Source: Turritopsis dohrnii
Lineage: Eukaryota > Cnidaria > Hydrozoa > Anthoathecata > Oceaniidae
NCBI GenBank assembly: GCA_027922465.2
Contig: BQMF02000626.1
Span: forward strand, 62,001 to 126,000
Direction: 5' to 3'
DNA length: 64,000 nucleotides
The notes beneath the pieces were generated by a model. It saw nothing but the letters and a program-made list of their open reading frames with translations. It was not told the DNA's origin and did no database searches. This document shows positions 12,982-23,449 of this stretch, piece after piece. A program made the translations under genes and the position numbers. Each line of letters opens with the position of its first letter. The stretch's first letter is position 1.

Positions 12982-13007
12982 AACTTGTACATAAAAAAGT
13001 ACAAGTT
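12982..13007 (+). other. Perfect 9-bp stem-loop downstream of the RPA-like gene
   Basis: AACTTGTAC, 8 bases of A-rich loop, then GTACAAGTT. Helitron 3' ends carry hairpins, but this one is 420 bp from the candidate terminus and is not followed by CTRR. It may be a transcript 3' structure of the RPA-like gene or a decayed subterminal hairpin. Confidence 0.35.
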
Positions 13008-13651
13008 GAGCTGTCACTGTTCTTCTATAAACACATTTTCGGTATAACAATGATATGGTTTTGTTTGTTAAAACTCATCGTTATAAAATTTTTACTAATC
13101 AAACAACAAGATAATTCGTAACTTGCGTATTTCTAAATAATTGTTTCCACAAGAATGCATCTCCCTATACACTATATGTCCCTATATGTTGTTTTCTTGC
13201 TATATTGTCCATACGGGTCTTGGATTATTCTTCCACTGGATAGTTATCGGAATAATCCAAAAGTGAATTGGATTTGAGGTAGAACATTGTTTTGAAAAGT
13301 TGAGGTGGATTATTTCGGCGCGAGAAAGCAGCCGTTTCTACTTAAATAATTCTCCGTGGAAGAAATGTGGCATATCATAACCTAATACACAGCACACGAA
13401 AGTGTTTTGATCATGTCTAGAGCCTGTTACGGGCGCATTTATAGTGGAAACTACTAGCTAGTTATAATTACAATAGTTTCTTACAGTTCTCTTATTTTGG
13501 CAGTGATTCGGTTGCATTTCCATTCGGTTAATAACAAAAGTTGTAATCTATTGAATGACAAGAAGAACATGGTATGCAATTTAATACTAAAATCTCTCTC
13601 AATTTTATTACCCAAGATTAAAAAGCAAGAAAATAAGTTCTAAAAACTTAC

Positions 13652-13918
13652 AATTGCTAGGAAATAGTGAACCTCTGAATAATCGTCAGCTGTAGTGTTC
13701 TGAAACACTTGATGCAACATTTCGTACATAAAAGTCGCGTCAATACCTTCCTTTAGATAGGTTAGGAAAGTAATTTTCATGTCAGAGAAATTCTGCATAA
13801 ATCCTCGGCTTTTCTGGTATGCCTGCAAATACAATTGATACAGTGTAGAAGGGTGTGTTACAAAAGTATTAGCATTTTGTCCATCCGACACGATAACTGT
13901 TTGTTTCAATACTTTTGA
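13652..13918 (-). CDS. SEA-like extracellular exon of the receptor gene
   Basis: This 267-bp exon ends at a GTAAG donor (13647-13651). With the AG just above 13918 it is phase 0-0 and joins the exon at 14476-14591 upstream and the exon at 4960-5021 downstream. An alternative acceptor gives a start at 13896, but its phase does not fit the upstream exon. The translation has the SEA-like pattern of a helical stretch (LYQLYLQAYQKS) followed by a strand and turn, KITFLTYLKEGIDATF. SEA domains are extracellular and common in mucins and in some adhesion GPCRs. The match is by pattern only. The intron that follows is about 8.6 kb and contains the Helitron. Confidence 0.5.
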
Positions 13919-14475
13919 CTACCATCCTTGTAGAAATCATGTTTTGGAAATTTGTAAATTCTATTCTGGTATACTTTCTAAAAACGTTTGCTTGATATTG
14001 TATCATAAACGTTCTGTTTTTACATAGCCTTAAGTATCGATTTGTCCGTCCGAAATAAAACAAGTACTTTTGTAACAGACCCAGAAATTTTATCAATACA
14101 TATGATTTTTGTTTCGCTTTGTGCTTTAAGATTGTAATTTACAGTTCAAAATTGCCTAAACACATATCTATTTGAGAAAATATCAAGACTAATATCGTTT
14201 GATGTTATATTTAATCACAGGAACATATGCAGTATGATGTAACTGTGGTATAACGGAAGTTGGTTGACCTAAGTTCGACTACTACGCGTCTAGTTGACTT
14301 TTCTGAACCTTCCGTTTTAAAGTTTCCTTTAAAATTGTTTTTTAAAATTATTCGTTGAGTATTCCAATAATCACAATATGATTTTTCAATTTGCTGTTAT
14401 TTAATTTCCGGAATTTAACCTCACAGCGACAGTAAAAAAATGTCTTTTTAAAATGTTTATACAAATGAAGCTTAC

Positions 14476-14591
14476 TTTCAGCTGCTCTGTCATCAATCGG
14501 CGACGATCCAAATCAACGCAATCACATACATCCCGATGATTGTGAGTGTGTCCATACGGATATGCTACAGTACACGTAAACTTGATTACTC
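14476..14591 (-). CDS. Short Cys-containing ectodomain exon of the receptor gene
   Basis: This 116-bp exon has acceptor TTCTTATCAG and donor GTAAGC. It enters in phase 1, which fits the LDLa exon at 16882-17016, and leaves in phase 0. The reading contains FTCTVAYPYG and a CDC motif. No domain is recognised. It is assigned to the receptor gene from splice signals, phase and position between the LDLa and SEA-like exons. Confidence 0.5.
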
Positions 14592-15171
14592 CTGATAAGA
14601 AAAACATAGCTAACTATTAAATTGCTGGGGACTTTACCCCTCAACAGAGGCTGACATTCATGGCATTCATGTCTGGCCTACATTGGTCATATGCTGTATT
14701 GGACCTCATAGCCTGTGCTTGAAAATGAAATAATTTGCTAAATTGATCTTTGTTAACTCAAGTGAAATCATGATTTTTCTTCTTATCTTTATGATACAAC
14801 TTTTTTTCAAAACTTTAGCTTAAAACATTCTCTACACATTTTTGGAGAAAATATCCAAGTAATTTTTATAAATTTTATATCGACAGAGACCTTATTTTTT
14901 GGCCTTTCTCTTAATGTAATTTCGTAGGAAATTGAAAAGTAGAAAAAGAGAAAATCGAAAAATAAGTTTGGAAAGACTCATTGATTTCTTAACGATCAAT
15001 TAAGATGTTTAACAATAACATCAATTTCCGAAAACAAACACAGTTATGTAACAATTTTTTATCGCTTTCACTTGAACAAAGCCAATCGACCATTAAAAAT
15101 TTAATTACATTTTTCCAAGACATTTTCCCTATTTTTTTTAAAAATTACTTTTCACGAAAAATATACCACCT

Positions 15172-15286
15172 GAAAGAACTTGAAAATGGCTTTCCATCGA
15201 TGTAAAAATTATTTTGAAATTCGGTATATTCATTTAAAAAAACAGCTTTAAAATTTCCGTTTCCAACATTATGAAACACACTGTAT
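15172..15286. repeat. 115-bp dispersed repeat, copy 1
   Basis: Nearly identical to 28679-28794: both contain GGCTTTCCATCGATGTAAAA and end in ATGAAACACACTGTAT. No TIR or tail is seen. It is probably a fragment of a longer family. Confidence 0.75.
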
Positions 15287-15784
15287 TTCTATTGTATTCT
15301 ATTTCTATAGAAATTAGATGTATCAAATCGGCGTGGATCAAGTTTTTACTTAAGATGTACATCAAATTAAAGGTTTGCTATGACGCTCAACACGTTGCTG
15401 CAAGCCGTGAGACACCGAACGATTTTAAACTCAAAACTGCAAAATGTAAAAGTGAACCTGATAAGTTTTTCCTTTCAACTCTGTCACATCCGATGAACAT
15501 AGACTCGTTGACTTCCAATCTTCTGCGGCCCCATTCGGGTATTGGGCAATAATCTAAAATTAAATATCTTAACTCTGAAAAATTGTAAAGTTTATAAAGA
15601 AAGCCATAAATTCGACTTTCCATTACTCGAATTCTTTATAATTCGAACGATTTTGGTTTCTCTTTCGAAGTTCGAGTTGGAGAGAACTTATTGATTCATT
15701 TTGCCATGAGTATAATGACAAAACTATAACGATTTATCCTTTTTCCTTTTCCTTAGCTAAATATTTCTTTGCCTTCCTTATGTT

Positions 15785-16752
15785 TTAAGGCTCAGCGTAT
15801 GATGGGCATTGCAAAACGTTTTCATATATTTCTTTCTACCATTACATTTTAAGTAGAAATATTTTGCGAATTCATTTAGAGCAATATTATTCTGTAAGGC
15901 GATCAAAAATAAGGACTGTAAAATGCCCTTAAATTGCCTTAATATATTCACAAAGTGAGCTGCTAATTTAATTAAACGCCTTTTATGTATGTAACAAATT
16001 AGATTAAGGCGCGTAAACGAAACTTTAGTGAAAATTTTGCTGAACTTTCGAATGGTGCATGTGTTTTTTTGGTAAAATAAATTGGAAATTTGTTGTTTTT
16101 TTCATTAAAACATTCCTCCTCCTTATAAACAAAGCATATGATCAAATAATACACGCCACGAGAACTCCCATTGAGGTTCAAATAATCAGTGAAACTAACC
16201 ATTGTTTGTGTACTTTTATCAAATGAAAATGAATGAACATAAACCCCCGCCATTCATGTGAAAGAGAGAGATCAAAATACCAGTAAATAGTTGTCATAGT
16301 GATTATATTTTCTGCATGTCCAGTTATAAATTCTATAAAATTCGTTTTTAGATGGACAACTTATGATTTGAAAACGTCAAAAAGTATAAGTGTTGTTTCA
16401 GCTGTTTCGACGATGACACTTCAATTATAATATACACACCCCCTTTTTAGCCTCAAAAACCTGAAATTATTACTTTTTCCAACTATTTACTATTTCCTGA
16501 TAGAGCAAATTCATGGTTTTCTAAAAATATATACTTTGACACTGAAATAAACAATTTGTACACTGAAATTAAGGATATGAAAAATCATGCTTCTTCGTTT
16601 AATGTTGAGTAATATAACTTACCCTTAAATTTCTCAAAAAGCAATATTTTCCTCTACAAATTTAAATGTAGTGTAATCATAACCTAATGATTCCATTTGT
16701 AAACCAATATTGAAAAATAATTTCACTTTTGAAACGTGCGCTGAGCCCTTAA
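15785..16752. mobile_element. TTAA-flanked TIR element, non-autonomous
   Basis: The ends are TTAA-GGCTCAGCGTA (15785) and GCGCTGAGCCC-TTAA (to 16752), so about 960 bp are bounded by a short inverted repeat and the tetranucleotide used by piggyBac-type elements. Its right-hand 160 bp and an internal block recur at 55245-55492, where the internal part is absent. No transposase is visible. Confidence 0.5.
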
Positions 16753-16881
16753 GTATATGAATACTACTGTTAGTTTTTATTGGGGTTCCTAAGATTAGAT
16801 TGAGGATTAGGGCGTATGTAGCAAATGATAATCAAGAGATCTTTCCATTTTGATGACATCTTTTTATGAAGTTGATCTTAC

Positions 16882-17016
16882 GTTTTGAGCAATCCATTTC
16901 ATCTGATTGATCCTCGCAATCCGGTCTCGTATCACAAACTTGATCTTTCCAAATATACTCGCCACTTTTACATTGCAAAACTGTTGAGTTGTACGACTGG
17001 AGAAATGTTGATAATT
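16882..17016 (-). CDS. LDL-receptor class A module exon of the receptor gene
   Basis: This 135-bp phase 1-1 exon has acceptor TTTTATCTAG and donor GTAAG (16877-16881). It encodes the second half of an LDLa repeat: CKSGEYIWKDQVCD, then RPDCEDQSDEMDC. The DxxDCxDxSDE calcium-binding core is intact. LDLa modules are secreted, calcium-binding, disulfide-bonded units of about 40 residues. Symmetric phase 1-1 is typical of shuffled extracellular modules. Its end phase matches the next downstream exon found, at 14476-14591, so it is placed in the ectodomain of the receptor. Confidence 0.75.
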
Positions 17017-19212
17017 CTAGATAAAACCTCATGGTAAATGATAAGCTTCTCTCATTCTATCAGAGATGTAGTCTACTCTTGTTACTTCTAACATCAAAAA
17101 ACAAAATTTATGTTCCATGACATAAGTAGGTGTTCAAATAAATGATGATTGAATGTTAAGCGCCAAAATATAACACATTGCAAGCTGATATGGTGATAAA
17201 CCTTTTGGTTGTGAGTGCAAAATGTGGGGAAAATTTCTCATTAGCTGACGTACACACACACTAGAAAGGAAGAATGAATAGCAAAATGAATAGCAAAAGA
17301 TGAACACCCCTCAAAAACCTGCTCTATTTAACAGACAATTTAAATTACAAAAATTGAAAATACATTAATTTTGTTGCGAGAAGCATGACATTGTGAATGA
17401 AAACTTTAAGGAGAAAAATTGATGGCAAAAGGAAAGATATGCTTCGAAAGTCAGAAAGTACGCAATTTAGGAAAATACTCAAAGAGGGAAGAAAAATTAA
17501 GATTTGGTTTATAATAAACTCTTTGTAAGATTGCCTTTCTATATTTAAAGTAAAAGTATTTGGTTGAGGTTATTAATGGCAAGTACAATTTTTAATTTGT
17601 TTGATGAATTTTCTCTTCAAACTATGTTGAAGCATCTTCAAACAAAATAAAAATTGTATTTGCCATTAATAACCTCAACCAAATACTTTTACTTAAAGAT
17701 TTGGTGAAAAAAATACACAAGAGCGAAGGGAAAATTTCAAAGAAGAAAATCGATAGCAAATCGATAGCAAAAAAGAAGTTTCAAGTATCTGTAGGCAATA
17801 ATGGAGCCCAAATGCCTTTGATTGATCTTGACACCGTTGGGTGTTATGGTGATATGCAGACGGTGCATCTTTTGACTTGTGATTTGTACCTATAAACATT
17901 GATTCAGTTTTTCCTTTTTTTAAGAATAATCTGTAATTAGAGATAATCGTCAAATTTAATTTTATATAACATTTTCGATCAGCTGAAATCTATAACTTAA
18001 GAAATAAATCAATGAAGTTCGGAAAGGACGTTTTGAAAATGGTTGAAAAAAAGTTAAAAATGGCACGAGAACACCCTTGTGGGACTCCATAATATACGAC
18101 CTGCAGGGGCAGATCCAGGGTTAGGCAACTTAGGAAATGCGTAACTCCAAATCCCCAATTCTGTTTTCATAAATAATCAAAACTGAAACTAACATCAAGA
18201 ACCATACCATAAAAGATTATGCAAATCCAATCCCTCGCGATTCTGCGAACAAACAACACGATGCGCACGGCGGGCGCCATTTTGTTAAAAATTCCAGGTT
18301 TTGGTAACCTGAGTTTGCAGCTACTTTTATTTTGCTCGAAATTGGCTTCTCAAAGGCGCGTTGACAACATAGGCTAGTTGCCTAAGCTCATCATTGGCGA
18401 AGAAAATTTGCCTAAGGAGCGCCCGGTTTACACACTTACATGAATGAACTGGAAGAAAATTTGCCTAAGGAGCCATGTGGGTTTACACAATAAATTGAAT
18501 GAATGATCACCAAATCTTCACAAAACGACCGTGGGATAGATTCAACATGGATTCGTTTTTAATAGCAATAACGATGTATGAATTAGGGAAGTATTATAAA
18601 ATTTAAAATTTCACCTAATACATTATCTGTTAAAAACTAACTTCAAGATCTAGGAAAGGCAATTTTCGAGAGGCTGAGGGTTACTCTTCTTTTGCTTCTA
18701 CAAAATGAAAACATTGCGGCTGCTTTAAAAGCAAGTGTTTTTGTAATGATTAGCATGGATTATCAGCACCATAATTCTTTGACGACAGTAAACTATTAGC
18801 TTGGCTATATATAAGTTTGTTTGTGTCAACTGAACCGAAACCTGTTTTTTATTGATTTATGTAAACATTTTTACCTAAAGTGCATACTGTAAATGCTATG
18901 GAATTACGTTTGAATGACTGAGTTAATTATACACAAGCTCATTGTTATTTTTCTGAGTTGTTTAGTATAGACAGCTGCAATCATTTTAATTACTTCGTAG
19001 TTGTATGAAGTTATTATGTATACACTATTTTATGGAAAAGTTTTGCAAATCCATGGGGTTCTTAAGCACAAGTAACTATTTGTACAGTTCAGCATCATTG
19101 TTATTGGTTGAAAATGACCCTCTGGTTTTGAATTTAAGAACTTTGAAAGGATCCTATGTCCAAAATGATGTGAACCAATATGATAGAGCTCAAAAATTCG
19201 TTTAACAAGCCT
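17017..19212. other. Receptor intron sequence
   Basis: Besides the hairpin at 17540-17700, the stretch at 18105-18140 (CAGGGGCAGATCCAGG) has the look of a hAT element terminus. A related inverted end occurs at 25115-25131 (GATCCACCCCTG). I see no exon. Confidence 0.4.
17540..17700. repeat. Near-perfect hairpin with arms of about 65 bp
   Basis: Left arm 17540-17604 and right arm 17636-17700 both contain AAAAGTATTTGGTTGAGG (or its complement) and differ at only a few positions. The loop is about 30 bases. A single transcript would fold into a long RNA hairpin. Confidence 0.75.
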
Positions 19213-19217
19213 CTTGT

Positions 19218-19817
19218 TGTACTGCCAGTAAATGTCGCAAACGCCAGTAAATGTCGCAAAATTGCCAGTAAGTATCGCAACTAGAATTTGCATTCGCTTT
19301 AATTTTTTTAACAATAAATGTCGTAATGTTTTTCAAAATCAACAGCAAATGTCGCAAACTTACACAAAGTGATTTTGATCATATAATGTGAAGGGTATGA
19401 CAAGGAAAGACCTGTTGCTTAAATCAATCGGTCAGGACTCACGACTCACTTTGGGAAATCTTGAAGCATAGAGTAACTAGTAGTATTAGCGAAAAAAATA
19501 AAAGTAACTTGCTAAGTGAAACATAATTAAAATTATACCTGTCTTATTTTTATATTTTGCCATCTCTATGACATGTCGTGTAGGTCCATCAGCGCACTGT
19601 GCGATGAGTAGTAGTGAGAAGATATTGGTTAGAAATCGAAATTATAAAGTTGCGACATTTACTGTTGATTTTAATTTTTTTGCAACATTTACTGTTGCGA
19701 CACTTACTGGCGATTTTGCGACACTTATTGTTGAAATGCGATACTAACTGGCAATCTTGCGACATTCACTGGCGTTTGCGACATTTACTGGCGATTGCGA
19801 CAGTTACTGGCAGTACA
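19218..19817. mobile_element. 600-bp TIR element with subterminal repeats and a 5-bp target duplication
   Basis: Termini TGTACTGCCAGTAA are inverted at both ends. The flanks carry CTTGT at 19213-19217 and 19818-19822. Inside each end the unit GCCAGTAAATGTCGCAA is repeated several times in inverted orientation, giving arms of about 130-180 bp. No transposase is present, so it is a MITE-like element. The 5-bp duplication and subterminal repeats resemble some hAT-type or related cut-and-paste families, but the superfamily is not certain. Confidence 0.8.
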
Positions 19818-20236
19818 CTTGTTATTACATATTTCATTTCCAGTTTTCAAGATATGTATTTCATTTTTAAAATCTTATGATGTAATACGATAATATTTTG
19901 CTAAAACTTCTCATCGCAAGTTATGATTATATCTTTTTAATTTACTATAGGGAGTAAGGGCTTTCACTTTTAGTGAGTAGTATGAGAATGAAGTTATAAT
20001 ATATTCAGAGTTTAACACATCAACAAAATTAAATAAATCTTATTACACAAATCATGTGCTGTATGATTTGATCATTTTTAATCAAAATAACTACCCAAAA
20101 AAACAGAATTTTTATAAGCTAAGACTTCTGAAACAATTTTGTGAGTTTTATCATCTATTGAATTATCATTTTGGATGCAGGAACACTTTAACATCTTTGC
20201 AACTATTCATTCAATATTACCGTGGCAGAAAAGGAC

Positions 20237-20870
20237 ATCGAAAAAACTCATTACGTAACAGGCGGCATAACTCGCGGCATAACAGGCGGCCGCCTGTTAT
20301 AACTCGCGGCCGCCAGTTGTAAAGCGCGGACCCTAGTTGTAACTGGCGGCCCCTTGTGCCCGTCTATAGTGCCTGTTATAATGGGAGAAATAATATTTTT
20401 GCAAAGAAATTTCTGGCCCACAGAATTCAAAATTGGTTTAAACAATTTTAGCAGTACGTGTGCAGGTGTGATTTGGCAGATATTTTTCTGGATCCAAGCT
20501 TTGGAAACATATGTCATCATAATTAAAGCAATTTGTAAATGTAATAAAATCAGGACCAAGACCTTCAACAACAACAGCGAGGGCACTCAAATTCAAAATG
20601 AAGATAATTCCCCAGACCAGAATTACCTAACTGGTGCTGAAAAAACTCATTACGTAACAGGCGGCATAACTCGCGGCAAAACAGGCGGCCGCCAGTTATA
20701 ACTAGGGACCGTGCTTAACAACTGGCGGTCGCGAGTTATAACAGGCGGCCGCGTGTTATTATAGACGGGCAGTCAAAATGAAGATAATTTTGCAGACCAG
20801 AATAACCTAACTGGTTCTGAAACAAGGGGCTGCCAGTTATAACTAGGGGCCCCGCTTTACAACTGTTTCA
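20237..20870. repeat. GC-rich inverted/direct repeat cluster (MITE remnants)
   Basis: Motifs GTTATAACTCGCGGCCGCC and AACAGGCGGC recur many times. The block starting AAAAAACTCATTACGTAACA occurs at 20238 and 20642. GCCCGTCTATA at about 20358 is inverted as TATAGACGGGC at about 20760. Direct repeats AGACCAGAAT(T/A)ACCTAACTGG flank the second cluster. GC is far above the surroundings. Likely nested copies of one non-autonomous element. Confidence 0.6.
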
Positions 20871-21373
20871 AAGCATGTTACTGTAGGTGGAGTGTTTTTT
20901 CGTATCTCTTCCCGAATTTATTATTATGCTAGCATGTAGCTTTAGCTAATAAAGGCCCCCGCGCTCAAGCATTCCAATTTATACAGACAGCAAGCTATAC
21001 AGTAACAGCGGAAATGAAAACAAGTTTTTGAACGAAAAAAAATGTTTGGGTTGATTTGGGACCTGATATGAGGCAAAGTTATATGCTTAAATATTTCAAC
21101 AAAATCAGCTTTTGGCATTTCAAAACCAACTTGCAATATGCAAACCAAATAGATCTACACTTAAACAGATGAAAATATGCACAAAACTTCGTTACTTTTT
21201 GTTATCTCTTAGGTCTAAGTTACACTGATGCTAATATACCTTTCAAAAAGTGTAAAAAGGCTTAACAAGTAATATTAGAAAGTATTTACTACAAACAAGA
21301 GAAATGTGTGAATTGAAACCATGGATACATATTTAAAATTTTTATAATTAAAATAAGATTTGTTAAAAACATT

Positions 21374-21399
21374 ACTATTATTATTATTATTATTATTAG
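21374..21399 (+). repeat. (TTA)n microsatellite
   Basis: Uninterrupted TTA triplets in the left arm of the palindrome. Confidence 0.9.
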
Positions 21400-21867
21400 A
21401 ATATTTATACAGGTACAAAACTTCAGTTCAGAACATAAAATTTATGTAAATAACTGCTATCAATGTCAGACCTGTGCTGAATTAGTAAATTAGTAAAAAA
21501 TCATTACCTACAAATAAAATAAATAAATGAATAAATAATTAAAAGTTGCTGTAAGAGCCAAAAAAAACTTTTTAAAAAAAAAATTAAAGAGAAAAATCCA
21601 TTGCGTTTCAAACTTTGATTTAAAACAAAAAATAGCCAATGTTTACATAAAAAAAACCAAGAAAAAAATATATAGGTTTTATTGATCATGATCACACTAG
21701 GTTTGGAAGACAGTCAGAGAAGAAAAACACGAAGAACTACAATTTGTAATATGGCTTTCTTGTAAACACAGAAATCCAATTAAAATCTTTTGAAGGCAAG
21801 ATCCGCCAAAAAACAGTGCATTAAACAAAATTATTGAAAGAAAAATTTAGAGTTAAAATATATACAA

Positions 21868-23125
21868 CAAGATGCCCTACCGGGCAGAAGGATTTCTGCA
21901 AGCTTTGCTGCTGAAAATGCCACAAAAATGCAACACTAGCACACTAGTCCTGCAAAACTAAGACAGTCACATCATTCAGCTCGAGAAGCATCAGCATTAA
22001 ATAAACAAAAATATTGATGCGACTGACAATGTTCGTCAAGAAAGTCAGCCTACCATAACATAAAAAAGGGACTTTTCTTTATGCTATCGCGGAGATCATT
22101 TATGAAGATCTGTTTTTTTGTACGAATAAGCTGAATGATTGTTACTGGATATTTGCCACCCACGTACTCCAAAAAAGTGCATCGACACAATACGAAACTT
22201 TAATTTAACCACATTAAATATAACGAATCCTATAAAAAGATTGTGTATACTGGCGGTAACCAACATATCGTTTGGGCAGCACAAACTAATATATAAAGTT
22301 TCTATATTGATCTCCTCAGAATGAAAAATATAAAATATCACAATAATAATTACTTAGAAATTAAAGCTCATATCTAATCTAAAAGTTAAAAAAATACAAC
22401 ATACGTAGGGAGAAAAGAGATAAGCTGATATAGCCAGAATACATCCAAAAATTGCTACTAAATATAGTATAAATAGCTGTATAAAGTGCATATGTTGGTG
22501 ATGTTGGGGAGGAGCTGAAAGGAAGCTAAGCTGAGCTTTAAAAATCCAAAAGCTTCTAAAAATTGACTTCAAACATGCATACACATACAAAATACACGAA
22601 GGTCTTTCATATTTAAAAAGGCTTGGAGCAAAAATAAAACAAGAAATACCTTTTCTTCCACACACCATGTATTGGCACTGTTTTCATATTTTAAACTTCA
22701 AGAAAACTTCTTTCAAAAAACAGAATAACCACACTGTAATTTAATTTTGTGAACATGATAAGTTCCCAACAGTAATGCAATTCTTTATATAAAATTATAA
22801 GCTGTATTAACTTCTTTTAAAGTCATATTTCCATCAAAGAAACTTTTAGCAAACTACACACGTTCTTTCGCTGCCATTTTTAAAACGTTTTGTGGACGAT
22901 CACATGGCATGGCGAAAATCAGCCAATAAACTATCGCTATTTAAGTGGAGGTGGCTAAATTAGCACCCTTTCGTAGAAATCGGGCATTATGCACCAATCA
23001 CGATTGAGACGGCTTTTTTATGAACCAATGAAATTTAAGAAACAAAAATGCGTAGGTTTGGACAGTAAGATGAAAAAAAAAACAGAAAAACACGGACGAT
23101 CGTAAAGTATTTCTTGCTTACGCAG
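21868..23125. mobile_element. Insertion in the left arm of the palindrome
   Basis: Sequence present only in one arm. It begins near CCGGGCAGAAGGATTTCTGCAA and ends CTTGCTTACGCAGAAATCC, giving imperfect inverted ends. Short frames inside (for example 22354-22668 minus) are not protein-like. Likely a non-autonomous DNA element that inserted after the palindrome formed. Confidence 0.45.
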
Positions 23126-23406
23126 AAATCCAAAAATAAAATGTATGGTTGGCAAAATTTCGGATATCAAGCTGTGCTTCAAAATCCTTGTCGTTCACTT
23201 CACTAAAACAACACAAAAGTAACACAAAAATGTCTAAGCAATTTTAGCATACGATCTTCCTAAATAACATAGTATAATATAACAATAAGTTAGGAAAGAG
23301 AAAAAAATTCTGTCTCCCACTTACAGTACCATGCTTTGAAACGGGAAAAAAGCAAAGTCAGCTAATAATTGTATTCCACCGTGTAACGTCAACACGAAAG
23401 TTGGAG

Positions 23407-23412
23407 GATGAA

Positions 23413-23448
<36 letters not shown>

Positions 23449-23449
23449 A
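23407..23449 (+). repeat. (GAT)n microsatellite
   Basis: About 14 consecutive GAT/ATG triplets at the centre of the large palindrome. Confidence 0.95.

Larger units (their letters stand above)
5512..13437 (+). mobile_element. Decayed Helitron (Helitron2/Helentron-like) with Rep-helicase and RPA-like genes
   Basis: The block contains all parts of an animal rolling-circle transposon in one orientation: Helitron N-terminal and HUH Rep domains, a PIF1-type helicase and a separate RPA-like gene. The proposed ends are a short asymmetric terminal inverted repeat, TGCGCCCGT at 5512-5520 against ACGGGCGCA at 13429-13437. At the left end the repeat lies in a perfect stem, GCGCCC-GTTA-GGGCGC (5513-5528). 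The sequence after both ends is also similar (GGGCGC-TTTATAG). Both ends lie outside all the genes, as expected for Helentrons, but the 9-bp match alone could be chance. The coding region has one frameshift and several stops, so this copy is dead. It sits in an intron of the receptor gene, in opposite orientation. Confidence 0.72.
14592..16881. other. Receptor intron with two repeats, otherwise featureless
   Basis: It contains the shared 115-bp repeat at 15172-15286 and the TTAA-flanked element at 15785-16752. The remainder is AT-rich sequence in which I see no exon or RNA. Confidence 0.5.

Noticed and set aside
12982..13007. Hairpin as the Helitron 3' terminus
   Set aside because: No CTRR follows, and the shared terminal sequence lies 420 bp further on.
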